Below the pieces are notes generated by a model, which was not told the DNA's origin, did no database searches, and saw nothing but the letters and a program-made list of their open reading frames with translations. A stretch of 64,000 bases of DNA from Batkoa obscura. Lineage: Eukaryota; Entomophthoromycota; Entomophthoromycetes; Entomophthorales; Batkoaceae. The translations under genes and the position numbers were made by a program. Where the stretch lies: contig JASVEC010000009.1 of NCBI GenBank assembly GCA_030770535.1, positions 1,054,001-1,118,000 on the forward strand, given 5' to 3'. Below, piece after piece: positions 21,495 to 32,159 of this stretch (the stretch's first letter is position 1; every line of letters starts with the position of its first letter).

Positions 21495-21994
21495 ATTCTA
21501 CTGTTTTTATAATATATCCCGTGGAAGTATACAAGCGAGTGTAATTTTGCTCTAATATATTTTTAGTTAGCTTCTTAGATCAGAATTATTTGATGACCAG
21601 TGTACTTATTCTTAAAGTTTAGAATAAATCTATTTTTTTATATTAATTACTTTAAGAGCTTTTCATTATAGCTAGGTTTATAAGTAGGTTAGCATTATTA
21701 TCCACCTTTATTGATAAATTAAAATATATGTTATTGAAAAGCAACACGATTTTATTCGAGTTTTATAAAATAATTAAAGGATTCCCTACAAGTTTGAATT
21801 ATAAAGTGAATTACAAAAAGAAAAGATTATTAAATTAAAGGAGTAAAATGATATCACATGATTTTTTAATAGTAAAATTTAGTTGAATGTTTAATCTTCT
21901 AATAAGAACTGCTTCTAATTAATTTAAACCCTTATCTATTTTTAATTAAAACACAAATAATAACTCAATTTGGTCAATTCAGTCTTAAGTGAAT
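21495..21994. other. Short convergent intergenic region
   Basis: 3' ends of SYF2 and the J-protein gene face each other. AT-rich; no other feature seen. Confidence 0.6.
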
Positions 21995-23813
21995 TTATTG
22001 TTGTTGACAATTCATACCACCAAAACCTCCTTCTTCTTCTTCTTCTTCATCCTGCAACTGTCTATACCTTTCCCCTTCAGCAACATTGCTACCAAATTCT
22101 TTTTTACAGCCTTCTAATTCAACTGTTTCTAAAGTTCCATCATGTTTCACATTATCAATCTTATCACTTTTACTATCTGGTAATAAAGATGACAATACCT
22201 ATAATAAAATAATAAGTTGATTTATAATAGATTGTCTATCAAGGCATTTACTTTTAAATTGATGTCTTTGAGCTCATCAGCAGTTGGAAATTGGATATCA
22301 AACTTAACAAACAAGTCACCTTTATCATAAGGTCTTTTAAATTGTGGCATACCCTCTCCTTTAACCACTAAAGTATGTCCTAAAAGTAGAATTTAATCAT
22401 CTAGAAGCTTTCCTTTAATATGATAGTACTACCTTTAATTAATACTTGCCCTGGATTAGCATGAATTTGGATCTTTCTACCATCTAAATGTTGGAAAAAG
22501 CATGATTTGAATCCACACAAAGCATCCTTTAAAGGAATTTTTACATTTGTCATTAAATCACTACCCTCACGAGTAAACACATTATGATGCTGCAATGCTA
22601 ACTCAATAATTAAATCGCCAGGTTCCTTTCCAGGCTAAAACTAGAATTATAAAATTCAATAAAAATAAAATTAAAACTTACAATTTGATCCGCTTCTTCT
22701 TTAAATACGATCTTCTGTCGATCTACCATCCCTTTTTCAACATACACTTCCATAAGTTTTTTGATTGTCATACTACGTTTTCCTTTACACTTTTTGCATT
22801 TGTCTTTAATTTTATATTGTTTACCGGTTCCATCACCTTAATAATTAAAGTTAAAATTAATCCTGTTGTCAAAGCAATCCCATTAACTAAGCAAAATAAA
22901 ACTTACAAGATTCACAACTGACTTGCACTTGTTGCATCATACCATTACTAAGTTGCTTTAATTTGATTTTTATTCCAGAACCTTCACACCCTTGACACGT
23001 AGTACTTGTACTTGATTTACCTCCTTTTCTAATAATTTATATGAACAAATAAAAAACTAATAAAAAACAAATGATTACCCGTGACATAAAGAGCACTCCA
23101 CTGATTTTTCAAGTTGAAACTTAGCTTCACGACCATTATAAAGGTCTTTCAAGGTAACATTAAATGGAAATATCACTTTTGGACTTTTTCGTTTGCCCCC
23201 TTTTGAAGGACCTATGAGAAATGAGGAATTAAAAATGAAATCAGTAATATAGTATGTTACTTACCCTGTTCAAATCCACCAAAACCAAAATTAAACATGT
23301 TAGCAAATTGTGGGTCAAAACCTCCAGATTCTGCAAAGTTATTGCCTTCAAAACCATATTGATCGTAATTGGCTCTGTATTTTTTTTAAATATCAATAGG
23401 AATATAAATAAAAGAATTAAAAATTAAGGAAAGATTTTACCTTAATTCTGGGTCGCTTAAAACCTCATAAGCAGCACTTGATTTCAAATTAGATAAAATT
23501 AAACAATTTGAACTTATTTGATCCATACCTTATCTCCTTGAACTATAAATTAATTTAGCAATAAGCTAATGTATAAAGATCAAACATAATACCAACCTCT
23601 TCTTCAAATCCTGTTACCTTATCAGGATGATATTGCTTTGCCTAATGAATTGTCAATTTGAATTTAAATGTAAGTCGCTGCTTCTTACTAAGTTCCTATA
23701 GGCCTAGAGTTATTAGTTGAGTTTAGGTTATTTACTTCAGTACAAGTTACTTTTTTAATCTCTATATCAGTTGCGCTGCGCGTTATCTCTAATACTTCAT
23801 AATAATCTCTCAT
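21995..23813 (-). CDS. Type I (class A) Hsp40 J-protein, YDJ1/DNAJA-like
   Basis: Cytosolic co-chaperone that stimulates Hsp70 ATPase and delivers clients. The J domain is split over at least five small exons: MRDYYEVLEITRS...IKK (23751-23813), AYRNL (15 nt, 23689-23703), AKQYHPDKVTGFEEE with the HPD triad (23597-23641), FKEIS (14 nt, 23529-23542) and AAYEVLSDPELR (23441-23476). A Gly/Phe region follows (GFEGNNFAESGGFDP), then four zinc motifs: CSLCHGKG, CQGCEGSG, CESC and CKKCKGKR. Next comes the client-binding region with VEKGMVDRQKIVF and EADQ. The acidic tail ends GGFGGMNCQQQ, with Cys four from the end as in prenylated class A proteins (CaaX-like CQQQ). Some donor sites, such as GTTGGT after EEE, are weak. 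It lies tail-to-tail with SYF2. Confidence 0.9.
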
Positions 23814-24816
23814 CCTTGAAGTTTTGGTATTCTAACTTTATTTTCGAAAAAAGTGATATTTAGAACTTATCTATTTTTAGTAATTATAAACTCGAGTATT
23901 GATAAGTTTAATTGTATGTTCGAAATATTATTATAGAAAGTATTCTTTATCAAGATATATTAATTAAATCTTTTAGCTATAAAAACAGAAATATAAAAAT
24001 GAAGTAGCGGTAAAGGTTTAGCTGTCAAAAATGGAACTGTAAAACTATAGCTTAAAAATAGCTAAAAATACAAAGTTGATTGACATTTAATAAATGAGTT
24101 CATATAAAAGATAAAAGGTATACAAACAATAAATATTTTTTATATTCATTTTTATAAAAAATGATAAAAAAATAACAACAACTGAATATCAGCTTGAAGT
24201 ATATATCAATAAACAAAATGTTTATTAGTTCGCTCCATAAATAACAAAAAAATTGGATAAATATTTAATTGTATAATTAAATTCATTAAAAATATCTATT
24301 AAATTCTAATTTAACTAGAAATAATATTTGCTTCTGCTATACAGACTTTTAAGTCCTTTTGAATCTGATATTTTATAACATCAGAAATTAAACTTCAATT
24401 ATAAAAGCTAGATAAATTTGATAAAATACTTTTATTTAAGAATTATTTTAATAATAATAAAGTGGAGTAAGATTGTCAAAGCTATTGAAGTTGGTATTAG
24501 CACAGAAATTAACTTTCCTAATAGATAATCCAATGTTAATAGAAGTATTAGCTGACCCAATACTACTAAAAATAACATTAGCAGTATTAACAGCAGTAGT
24601 ATTTAATTATAAAATAAAAAGATTGTCACAGCTACCTAGTAAACTAATATTTTTATTTTATAATTTTAAATAGTAATTAAAAAAGCTATTATTTGTTTTA
24701 ATAAATATTTTGATGTTTAAAATACTCTTATTTATTATTTTATTTAATATTAAATTAAATAAATAGATTTTTTTAAAATCACATAAATATATTTAGTAAA
24801 AGTTTTGTTTAATTAC

Positions 24817-24919
24817 ATGGGGGTGTTCTTTTTGACTTCATCACTTTTTCCATCTTTTAAGCGCTATTTGAGCGAAAAGATTGTTAGTAAAATTCTTAAA
24901 CACAAAAATACATCCCCAT
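24817..24919 (-). mobile_element. MITE family A, copy 11
   Basis: Reverse copy: ATGGGGGTGT start, GACTTCATCACTTTTTCC arm, AGCGCTATTTGAGCG core, ACATCCCCAT end. Confidence 0.85.
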
Positions 24920-25434
24920 ATATTATTTTTTAAAAATTATCAAATTTTATCATAATTGATTGTTTTTTTTTTAATTGTAGCAGCATTTTAAATATTATAA
25001 ATAAAATTATAAATACTAATATCCCTAAATATAGCTTTTTAAATTATTTTTAACATCTATACAATAAATAATATTTAAAATTTATCAAATACTTATTTAT
25101 TTCACATAAACATTGAATTTTAAGAATCAAACTATTGTAAAATTAAGAATCTTAAGAAGTTACAAATTTAGTCCAAATGCCAATTAGAACTTTTTAATTT
25201 GAAACTGTTTCATTTAAATATTACTTATAATTAATGTTAAAGCTAATGCAATTAAAAGTATTTGAATGAAAAATGGATCAATTAAAAGATTTCATTTCAA
25301 ATTCAACCAATCTAACTTTAATTTTATACAAATCTTAATATATCAATTTATTTTATTTCAATTATAAACTATTATCTTTATAATAATTCAAATAAACTTA
25401 ATGATCTTATTGATCATAATATTGATCCATTTCA

Positions 25435-25592
25435 CAGCTACTGTAACTGTATTGCGACCTAATTGTGGTAATTTTTAGAGCTAGTTTGTATAGTTGTTTT
25501 TTAAAAGGCTAATCTCAATTTTAAAACAAATTTAGTGTAGTTTTCTTCTTAAATGAACAGTTAGTTGAGTCGCAATAGAGTTGCAACAGCTA
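25435..25592 (-). mobile_element. MITE family B, copy 2
   Basis: About 158 bp. CAGCTACTGTAACTGTATTG at the left and CGCAATAGAGTTGCAACAGC at the right are inverted repeats. In reverse complement the interior aligns with copy 1 at 13560-13719. No ORF. Confidence 0.85.
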
Positions 25593-26309
25593 CAACTTTG
25601 AAATTTAATAGCTATAAAAGTGAGGTTGAACCAATTAATTTTAATAAAAAAGGGGGAAATTCACCTAATAAAGCTAATAGTGGTTGTAAAAAAGTAGTAA
25701 TCCCAAAGTGGGGAAGGACAAAAGGGTAGGAAAATGGAATAAATTCAAGATGAAAAAAATAAAATAAGGAAAAATAATGTTAGCTTGTGTGGATTATTTA
25801 TATACAAGTTCGTTGGATTTTTTATAAATTAAATGGCACGTTTTGTTCCTACGTCTTGTCATTGGTGGACGGCTTTTTTAATGCTACTTTGAGAAGATTT
25901 TAAGCCAGTGTAGAATAGATACTAAATTTCAGTTGATATTAAAATAGAAAATAAAGCTAGAATTTCAAAGTTAGTTTTTAAGAATTGAAACTTTTTTAAA
26001 AAAACTAATTGGTAAAAGTAATAAATTGCAACAGTAAAGAAAATTCAATTTAAAATGATGCTTGCTTTTAGAGAAAAAAATTCAAAAAAATTCGACAACT
26101 ATTGTAGCCAATTAGCTTCTTTTTAAACTAGTTAAAAATCTTCAATTATTTAGAAATTCCCTTTTATAAAAGCATACAACGAGAAAAAAGAATTAAAATT
26201 TTATCAGGTGATAAAAAATGGGGGGATAATAAATAAATTAAAAAGGTCAATGATAATTAGTATAAAAAGGATAATAAAGATCAAAAGCAAATAAAATTTT
26301 AAATTAGAA

Positions 26310-27983
26310 ATGTTATTTTATTTTATATTTTTATTTCATTTAATTACTTGTAATAATAAGAATCATACCAATAAGCAACCTAATAAGAATCCGATAATAA
26401 TTAAAGATGAAGTAACTATATTACATACTAATGATATTCATTCACATTATGATGAAACAAATTTATATGGAATGGACTGTAATGACTCACAACGACTTTT
26501 AGGAGAATGTTATGGGGGAATAGCACGTATGAATACAATAATAAAGCAAGTTAAAAAAGAAGAAAACAAAAAAAATAATACTGTATTATTAATGGATGGT
26601 GGAGATCAATTTCAAGGTACTTTGTTTTTTAATTATTATAAAGGTAAAGCTACAAGTGAAATTATGAATTATTTGAATTATGATTTAATGACTATTGGTA
26701 ATCATGAGTTTGATTATGGACCTAATCATTTAGCTGATATTATATCTACTTTTAATTTCCCAGTTATTTGTGCTAACATTCAAATTGATGAAGGACCATT
26801 AAAAGAAGTTATTCAACCATATTATATAATTGAAGAATTAAATCTAGCTGTTATTGGCTATATTTCCGATACAACTGATAAGATATCTCCTGTGGGTGAA
26901 ACTATTTCATTTTTAAATGCAATTAATACAGTACAAAATATTATTGATTATTTAAATCAAGAAAAAGGAATTACTCGATTTATAGGATTATCTCACTATG
27001 GGTATGATCAAGATCAAATATTAGCTAAAAATATACGAGGTTTATCTTTAATTGTTGGCGGTCATTCACATACTTATTTAGGACAAAAAAGAAAAGGAGT
27101 TTATAGTAGAGGAAATTACCCAACAAAAATAATTAACAAAGATAATCAAATTACATATATTGTACAAGCTTATTGTTGGTTAAGGTTTTTGGGCAAATTA
27201 AAGTTAAAATTTAATAGAAATAATAATGATAATAATAATATTGAATATTTAAAAGAATTAAATCATGAATTAATTGAATTAAATAATACAATCGAAAAAG
27301 ATATAGATACTCAACAATTAGTTAATAATTTAAGATTGCCGTTTGATAAAGAAACAAATATAGTTATTGGTAACGCTAAAGAAGATTTTAATATTGGATA
27401 TTGTCAATTTCAAGAATGTGGTATGGGGAATTTAATAACAGATGCTATGATTAATCAACTTCAAGATAATGATTTAGCTATTATTAATTCAGGTGGTATA
27501 AGAGCCTATTTTTCTAAAGGAAATATAACGATTCAAAATATATTAACTGTATTACCATTTAAAAATCAAATAGTTTCTACTAAAGTAAAAGGGCAATTTA
27601 TTTATGATTTAATTGTTAATAGTATAAGTAGAATTAATATTCAAAATCAATTACCAGTTACTTCTTTTATTCAAGTAGCTAATTTAAAATTACAAATTCA
27701 AAATCAAAAATTAATCAATTTAAAGATATTTAATAAAACAACTAAGAATTATAGTGATATTAATTTCAATCAAGATTATAAATTATTAAGTTTAGATTTT
27801 ATATTAGATGGTGGTGATAATATTATACCGCATAAAATCAATTATACTAATATTATTGAAGCTGACAAATTATTATTAAATTATATTAAAAAATTACAAA
27901 TTATTAGTCCCATTTTAGATCAACGTATATTGAATAGTAATAGTATTAGTATTAGATTTTCAAGACAGAGTCCATTTAAATAA
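26310..27983 (+). CDS. Secreted 5'-nucleotidase (metallophosphoesterase family)
   Basis: Single exon, 557 residues. MLFYFIFLFHLITC is a signal peptide. The calcineurin-like metal-binding motifs are in order: LHTNDIHSHYDE (residues about 39-49), GGDQFQGT (about 98-105), GNHEFDYG (130-137), GLSHYG (about 225) and GGHSHTYLG (about 252). The C-terminal 5'-nucleotidase domain has INSGGIRAYFSKGNIT. The family hydrolyses extracellular nucleotides such as AMP to nucleosides using two divalent metals, giving purine salvage or lowering signalling ATP/AMP. There is no hydrophobic C-terminal tail, so the enzyme is predicted to be free or wall-trapped and not GPI-anchored. It sits 5' of a secreted chitinase on the same strand. 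Confidence 0.93.
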   Translation: MLFYFIFLFHLITCNNKNHTNKQPNKNPIIIKDEVTILHTNDIHSHYDETNLYGMDCNDSQRLLGECYGGIARMNTIIKQVKKEENKKNNTVLLMDGGDQFQGTLFFNYYKGKATSEIMNYLNYDLMTIGNHEFDYGPNHLADIISTFNFPVICANIQIDEGPLKEVIQPYYIIEELNLAVIGYISDTTDKISPVGETISFLNAINTVQNIIDYLNQEKGITRFIGLSHYGYDQDQILAKNIRGLSLIVGGHSHTYLGQKRKGVYSRGNYPTKIINKDNQITYIVQAYCWLRFLGKLKLKFNRNNNDNNNIEYLKELNHELIELNNTIEKDIDTQQLVNNLRLPFDKETNIVIGNAKEDFNIGYCQFQECGMGNLITDAMINQLQDNDLAIINSGGIRAYFSKGNITIQNILTVLPFKNQIVSTKVKGQFIYDLIVNSISRINIQNQLPVTSFIQVANLKLQIQNQKLINLKIFNKTTKNYSDINFNQDYKLLSLDFILDGGDNIIPHKINYTNIIEADKLLLNYIKKLQIISPILDQRILNSNSISIRFSRQSPFK

Positions 27984-28255
27984 ATCCCCTCCCTCCTTTT
28001 TTTCTTGTATATTCATTAATAAATCTATTTTTATTTTATTTTATTATACTATTTTAACTTTTTAAAACTATTTGAAATTTACTATAATTATTGACTCAAC
28101 TTTGAAATTTTAACCACTTCGAAAAAAAGAGGCAAATTGAAACTTCAAAATGAAAATATGAAACAAAAGTTGAAACTAGAGATTTCAAAAATATAAAAAC
28201 TCAAAGATATAAATAATTTATTAAAAAAATTTATACTCACTTTACTAATTAATTA

Positions 28256-29599
28256 ATGTTATTACTCACCCTTTTATATATTTATTTAATAAATTATTAC
28301 TTATGTCATAATACTTATCATACCCATCGAAAGTTACGAACATTAAGTCCCAATAATACAATTGATAAAATCCCTTTAGGCAAACTCCCACGCACTGTTG
28401 TATATTGGGGTCAAAATTCATATGGAGCGAGTCACCCCAATGCCCCTACTGAATGGGAAAAAAAATTAGGAGAATACTGTGATGATACTAGTATTGATAT
28501 GATCATTATATCCTTCCTTTATAATTTTAATGTCCACAATGATCAAGCGTTGCCGGAATTAAATTTAAGTTATCATTGTAATACTACCTTTATTGAACAT
28601 CCAAGTTTATTAAAATGTCCAGATATAGAGAAAGATATCATTTATTGTCAATCGAAAAATAAACGAATCTTATTATCTTTAGGCGGAGCAAGTGGTACTT
28701 ATGGCTTTACTAATTTAAATCAAATTAGTACATTTACAAAAACGATATGGGATTCTTATTTAGGAGGAAATGGTAAATATCGACCTTTTGGAAGTGCCAT
28801 ATTAGATGGAATCGATTTAGATATTGAAGGAGGTAGTGATTTAGGGTATGCTGAATTAGTTCATTCTTTTAGAGAATATTATGTACGTTCAATAAATAAA
28901 AGATACATCATTGCAGCAGCCCCACAATGTGTATTTCCCGATGCCTTTTTAGGTAAAGCTTTTATGCAAGCTCATTTTGATTATGTATTTATTCAATTTT
29001 ATAATAATTATTGTGGAGTGAATAATGTGAATCAATTTAATTATGATCAATGGCATCAATGGGCAATTAAGAGTTCAATTAATCCAAATGTGAAATTATA
29101 TTTAGGAGTTCCAGGATCTGTGAATGCGGCTAATCAAGGCTATTTAAATCCAGTCAATTTAATTGATATATTAGACAAATTAAAAAAATATACTTCTTTT
29201 GCAGGGGTCATGATTTGGGATGCATCTCAATCGGATAAAAAACTTGTGAATGAATTATCCTTTATTAATGTAATTGCTAATCATTTAAAAAATAAAATCT
29301 TTTTGAATGACAAGTATGATAACAATAATAATAACACTTATAATAATAACGTTATTACACTTAATGAAATAGCCACGGAAACTCAATATAAAAATCAAGC
29401 ATTAAGTCATTATTTTATCTTAGAAGATCTCGTTAGTAAAGTAGAACTGGAAAACAATTGTATACCTGATACATTAGCTTGTACCAATGCTGGTTATTTA
29501 ATTTGTCGAATGGGAAATTGGATCTTACAAGAATGTCCCGAAGATATGAAATGTTCACCAAGATATTTAAAATTGGGTTATTTTTGTCATCCAAAATAA
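28256..29599 (+). CDS. Secreted GH18 class III-type chitinase with a C-terminal chitin-binding module
   Basis: Single exon, 447 residues. The hydrophobic start MLLLTLLYIYLINYYLC is a signal peptide. The GH18 barrel begins VVYWGQNSYG; the substrate-binding SLGG lies at 141-144. The catalytic DGIDLDIEGG has the proton-donor Glu at about 191, and VFIQFYNNYCG follows. An Asn-rich linker leads to a ~45-residue Cys module (CIPDTLACTNAGYLIC, then GNWILQECP and GYFC) matching the CBM19 pattern seen in yeast Cts1-type chitinases. It cleaves beta-1,4-GlcNAc in chitin, serving cell separation or attack on chitinous hosts. The neighbouring genes also encode secreted proteins. Confidence 0.94.
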   Translation: MLLLTLLYIYLINYYLCHNTYHTHRKLRTLSPNNTIDKIPLGKLPRTVVYWGQNSYGASHPNAPTEWEKKLGEYCDDTSIDMIIISFLYNFNVHNDQALPELNLSYHCNTTFIEHPSLLKCPDIEKDIIYCQSKNKRILLSLGGASGTYGFTNLNQISTFTKTIWDSYLGGNGKYRPFGSAILDGIDLDIEGGSDLGYAELVHSFREYYVRSINKRYIIAAAPQCVFPDAFLGKAFMQAHFDYVFIQFYNNYCGVNNVNQFNYDQWHQWAIKSSINPNVKLYLGVPGSVNAANQGYLNPVNLIDILDKLKKYTSFAGVMIWDASQSDKKLVNELSFINVIANHLKNKIFLNDKYDNNNNNTYNNNVITLNEIATETQYKNQALSHYFILEDLVSKVELENNCIPDTLACTNAGYLICRMGNWILQECPEDMKCSPRYLKLGYFCHPK

Positions 29600-29702
29600 A
29601 GTTCATTTTAAGGACTATTTTTAAATAAAAATTAACAAACATTAAAAATTTATAATAAAAACTAATAGATATAAAAAGAAATATAATGTTTATTTATTTA
29701 AT

Positions 29703-32159
29703 TTATTCTACTCCCATAGGTTTTAAAATAGGATAAGTATCACTACCATAATACTTTTTGTTGTTTTTCTTGCCCTTTTTATCTCCATCAATATCAAAAT
29801 TATTGCCATCTTTCAACTTATCCTTACTAACCCCACCGCTAGGTTCTAAAATTGGAGTAGCAGATTTAATTGCGGTAGCTTGAGTATTTGGATTATAATG
29901 ATTGTTTTGAGCGCTGGTTTGAATATTGGTTCCAATAGTTGGAGTGGGCTTCGGAATAGTACCGGATGCAGAGGTACTAATGGTTTTTTCACTTCCAGAA
30001 GTTTGAGATGAAGTGTTCTTCTTGATACCAGTTTCTACATTGGTTTCAATACTAGTGGAAGGTGTAGGAGTAACGAGAGAGCTACAAGTAGTACATATAC
30101 TTTCTTCACTACCAGTTGTTTGAGCTTCAGTGTTCTTTTTAATACTAGTTTCAACCTTAGTTTCAATACCAGTAGTAGGTGTTGGAGTCACCATAGAAGT
30201 TGGAACATTAACGCTTTCTTCACTGCCTTTTGATTGAGTTTGAGTATTCTTTTTAATACTGGTCTCAACATCAGTTTCAACAACTGTTGTAGGCTTTGGA
30301 ATATGGTTAGTAGTACCAGTACCAATAGTCTGTTCTCCGCCAGTTGTTTGAGATTGAGAGTTCTTTTTGATACTGGTTTCGACATTAGTTTCAACGAGGG
30401 TAGTAGGTGTAGGAGTAACTAAAGAACTACAAGTAATACACATACTTTCTTCACCACCAGTTGTTTGAGATTGAGAATTCTTTTTGATACTGGTTTCGAC
30501 ATTAGTTTCAACGAGGGTAGTAGGTGTAGGAGTAACTAAAGAACTACAAGTAATACACATACTTTCTTCACCACCAGTTGTTTGAGATTGAGAGTTCTTT
30601 TTGATACTTGTTTCAACATTGGTTTCTACAATGGTAGTGGATGTAGGTGTAATTAAAGAAGTAACAATACCACCAGTTTGACCACCAGTTGTTGATTGAG
30701 CTTGAGAATTTGTTTTAACACTAGTTTCAACATCGGTTTCAACAACAGTAGTTGGTTTAGGAGTAACCAAAGAGTCACAATTAGTACATATAGTTTCTTC
30801 CCCACTGTTACTTTGAGATTGAGAATTTTTCTTAATACTAGTTTCAACACTAGTTTCAATTTCGGTGGTGGGTGTTTTACTCGCTGTAACGGTTACGGTT
30901 ACAGTACCACCATGGGTTTGGTTTTCATTATTCTTTTTAACACTTGTTTCAACATTCGTTTCAATTCCTGTCTTTGGAGTTTGAGTTACTGTAACTGTAA
31001 CAGTAGCTAATGTTTGACTGGTGGCTGATCCATTGTCTTTATTGTTTTTGTTGGCATCGTTGGAGTTATTGCTGCTGTCATTGGAGTTGTTACTTTTGCT
31101 GGTGTTAGAATTACTGTTGCTATTGGAGTTACTGTTGTCATTACTATTAGTATTACTATTACTGTTACTATTACTATTATTATTATTATTATTATTAGTA
31201 TTAGTATTATTGTTACTATTGTTATTAGTATTAGTATTAGTATTAGTATTATTGTTACTATTGTTATTAGTATTAGTATTATTGTTAATATTACTATTAG
31301 TATTGCTATTATTAACATTATTATTATTATTAACACTATTGTTAACATTGTTATTATTATTATTATTGTCAGTAACCACAGTATTAATAACACCGTTATT
31401 ATTGGTAGTTGTAGTAGTAACACCATTAACAGTATTGCTGTTAGTGCTAATATTATTATTGACACCATTGTTATTACTAATAGTATTACTATTACTGTTA
31501 GTAACACCATTATTAGTAACGTTATTGGTATTAGTACTAGTATTGCTATTGTTATTATTGTTAGCATTATTGTTGTTAATGTTATTGCTATTATTAACAG
31601 TATTACTATTGTTAACATTATTAACATTATTATTGGTCATATTATTAACCATATTTTGGAAATCATTATTTGATTGAGCATTATTAACACTATTAGTGTT
31701 AGCATTGTTAACATTGTTAACATTATTCATATTATTCATGTTGTTCATGTTCATATTATTCATGTCCATGTTATTCATATTACTAGCATTATTGACATTG
31801 TTATTACTGCTACTAGTATTGGCATTATTATTATTGGTGTTACTATTGTTATTACTAGTATTGTAGTTATTGGTAGAAGAGTTGTCATTATGAGTATCAG
31901 AATGTTTTTGGTTTGAAGAGTGAACATCTGTGGAAATATTTGATGTACCAGTTTTGGCTTTCTTACCACCTAAGAGACCACCTAATAAATCAGTAATTAA
32001 AGATAAGGTTCTTCTTTCAATTGGATGAGAGAAATATGGAGTTGAATCAATCAATGGAGGAGTATCCAGTACTTGTAAGCCAGCTTCCTCCTTGGACATT
32101 TCCAACGCTAGGTTGGAAGTTAATAATAAAGTTATGGCGGATAAGGTAGAGAAACGCAT
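29703..32159 (-). CDS. Secreted Asn-rich and Thr/Ser repeat protein, 818 aa
   Basis: Single exon. MRFSTLSAITLLLTSNLALE is a signal peptide. Residues about 75-375 are almost pure Asn/Ser/Thr (long NNN runs with N-S and N-T alternation). Residues about 390-750 are roughly nine ~39-residue repeats built on TPTPTTxVETNVETSIKKN with QSQTTGGEES and CxxC (CITC) in several copies. The tail is Lys/Asn-rich and ends PILKPMGVE, without a GPI-type tail. Two neighbouring 117 bp units are nearly identical, so the array is being homogenised. It resembles fungal wall adhesins or mucins in composition; binding partners are unknown. The gene converges with the chitinase. Confidence 0.82.
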   Translation of the reverse strand: MRFSTLSAITLLLTSNLALEMSKEEAGLQVLDTPPLIDSTPYFSHPIERRTLSLITDLLGGLLGGKKAKTGTSNISTDVHSSNQKHSDTHNDNSSTNNYNTSNNNSNTNNNNANTSSSNNNVNNASNMNNMDMNNMNMNNMNNMNNVNNVNNANTNSVNNAQSNNDFQNMVNNMTNNNVNNVNNSNTVNNSNNINNNNANNNNNSNTSTNTNNVTNNGVTNSNSNTISNNNGVNNNISTNSNTVNGVTTTTTNNNGVINTVVTDNNNNNNNVNNSVNNNNNVNNSNTNSNINNNTNTNNNSNNNTNTNTNTNNNSNNNTNTNNNNNNNSNSNSNSNTNSNDNSNSNSNSNSNTSKSNNSNDSSNNSNDANKNNKDNGSATSQTLATVTVTVTQTPKTGIETNVETSVKKNNENQTHGGTVTVTVTASKTPTTEIETSVETSIKKNSQSQSNSGEETICTNCDSLVTPKPTTVVETDVETSVKTNSQAQSTTGGQTGGIVTSLITPTSTTIVETNVETSIKKNSQSQTTGGEESMCITCSSLVTPTPTTLVETNVETSIKKNSQSQTTGGEESMCITCSSLVTPTPTTLVETNVETSIKKNSQSQTTGGEQTIGTGTTNHIPKPTTVVETDVETSIKKNTQTQSKGSEESVNVPTSMVTPTPTTGIETKVETSIKKNTEAQTTGSEESICTTCSSLVTPTPSTSIETNVETGIKKNTSSQTSGSEKTISTSASGTIPKPTPTIGTNIQTSAQNNHYNPNTQATAIKSATPILEPSGGVSKDKLKDGNNFDIDGDKKGKKNNKKYYGSDTYPILKPMGVE

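Larger units (their letters stand above)
23814..26309. other. Long intergenic region with two mobile elements
   Basis: About 2.5 kb. Holds family A copy 11 (24817-24919) and family B copy 2 (25435-25592). A 66-codon open stretch at 24473-24673 is open on both strands, has no ATG at its left edge and no family, so it is not called as a gene. A 19-codon ATG frame (MARFVPTSCHWW) at 25834 could be a leader ORF of the downstream gene, but this is weak. Confidence 0.6.

Noticed and set aside
24473-24673. 66-codon open frame
   Set aside because: It lacks an ATG at its left edge, both strands are open, and no splice context or family supports either.
31007-31677. Leu/Ile/Thr-rich frames of about 200 residues overlapping the Asn-rich gene
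   Set aside because: They are shadow frames of the Asn-codon runs; the signal peptide and repeats support only the minus-strand frame.
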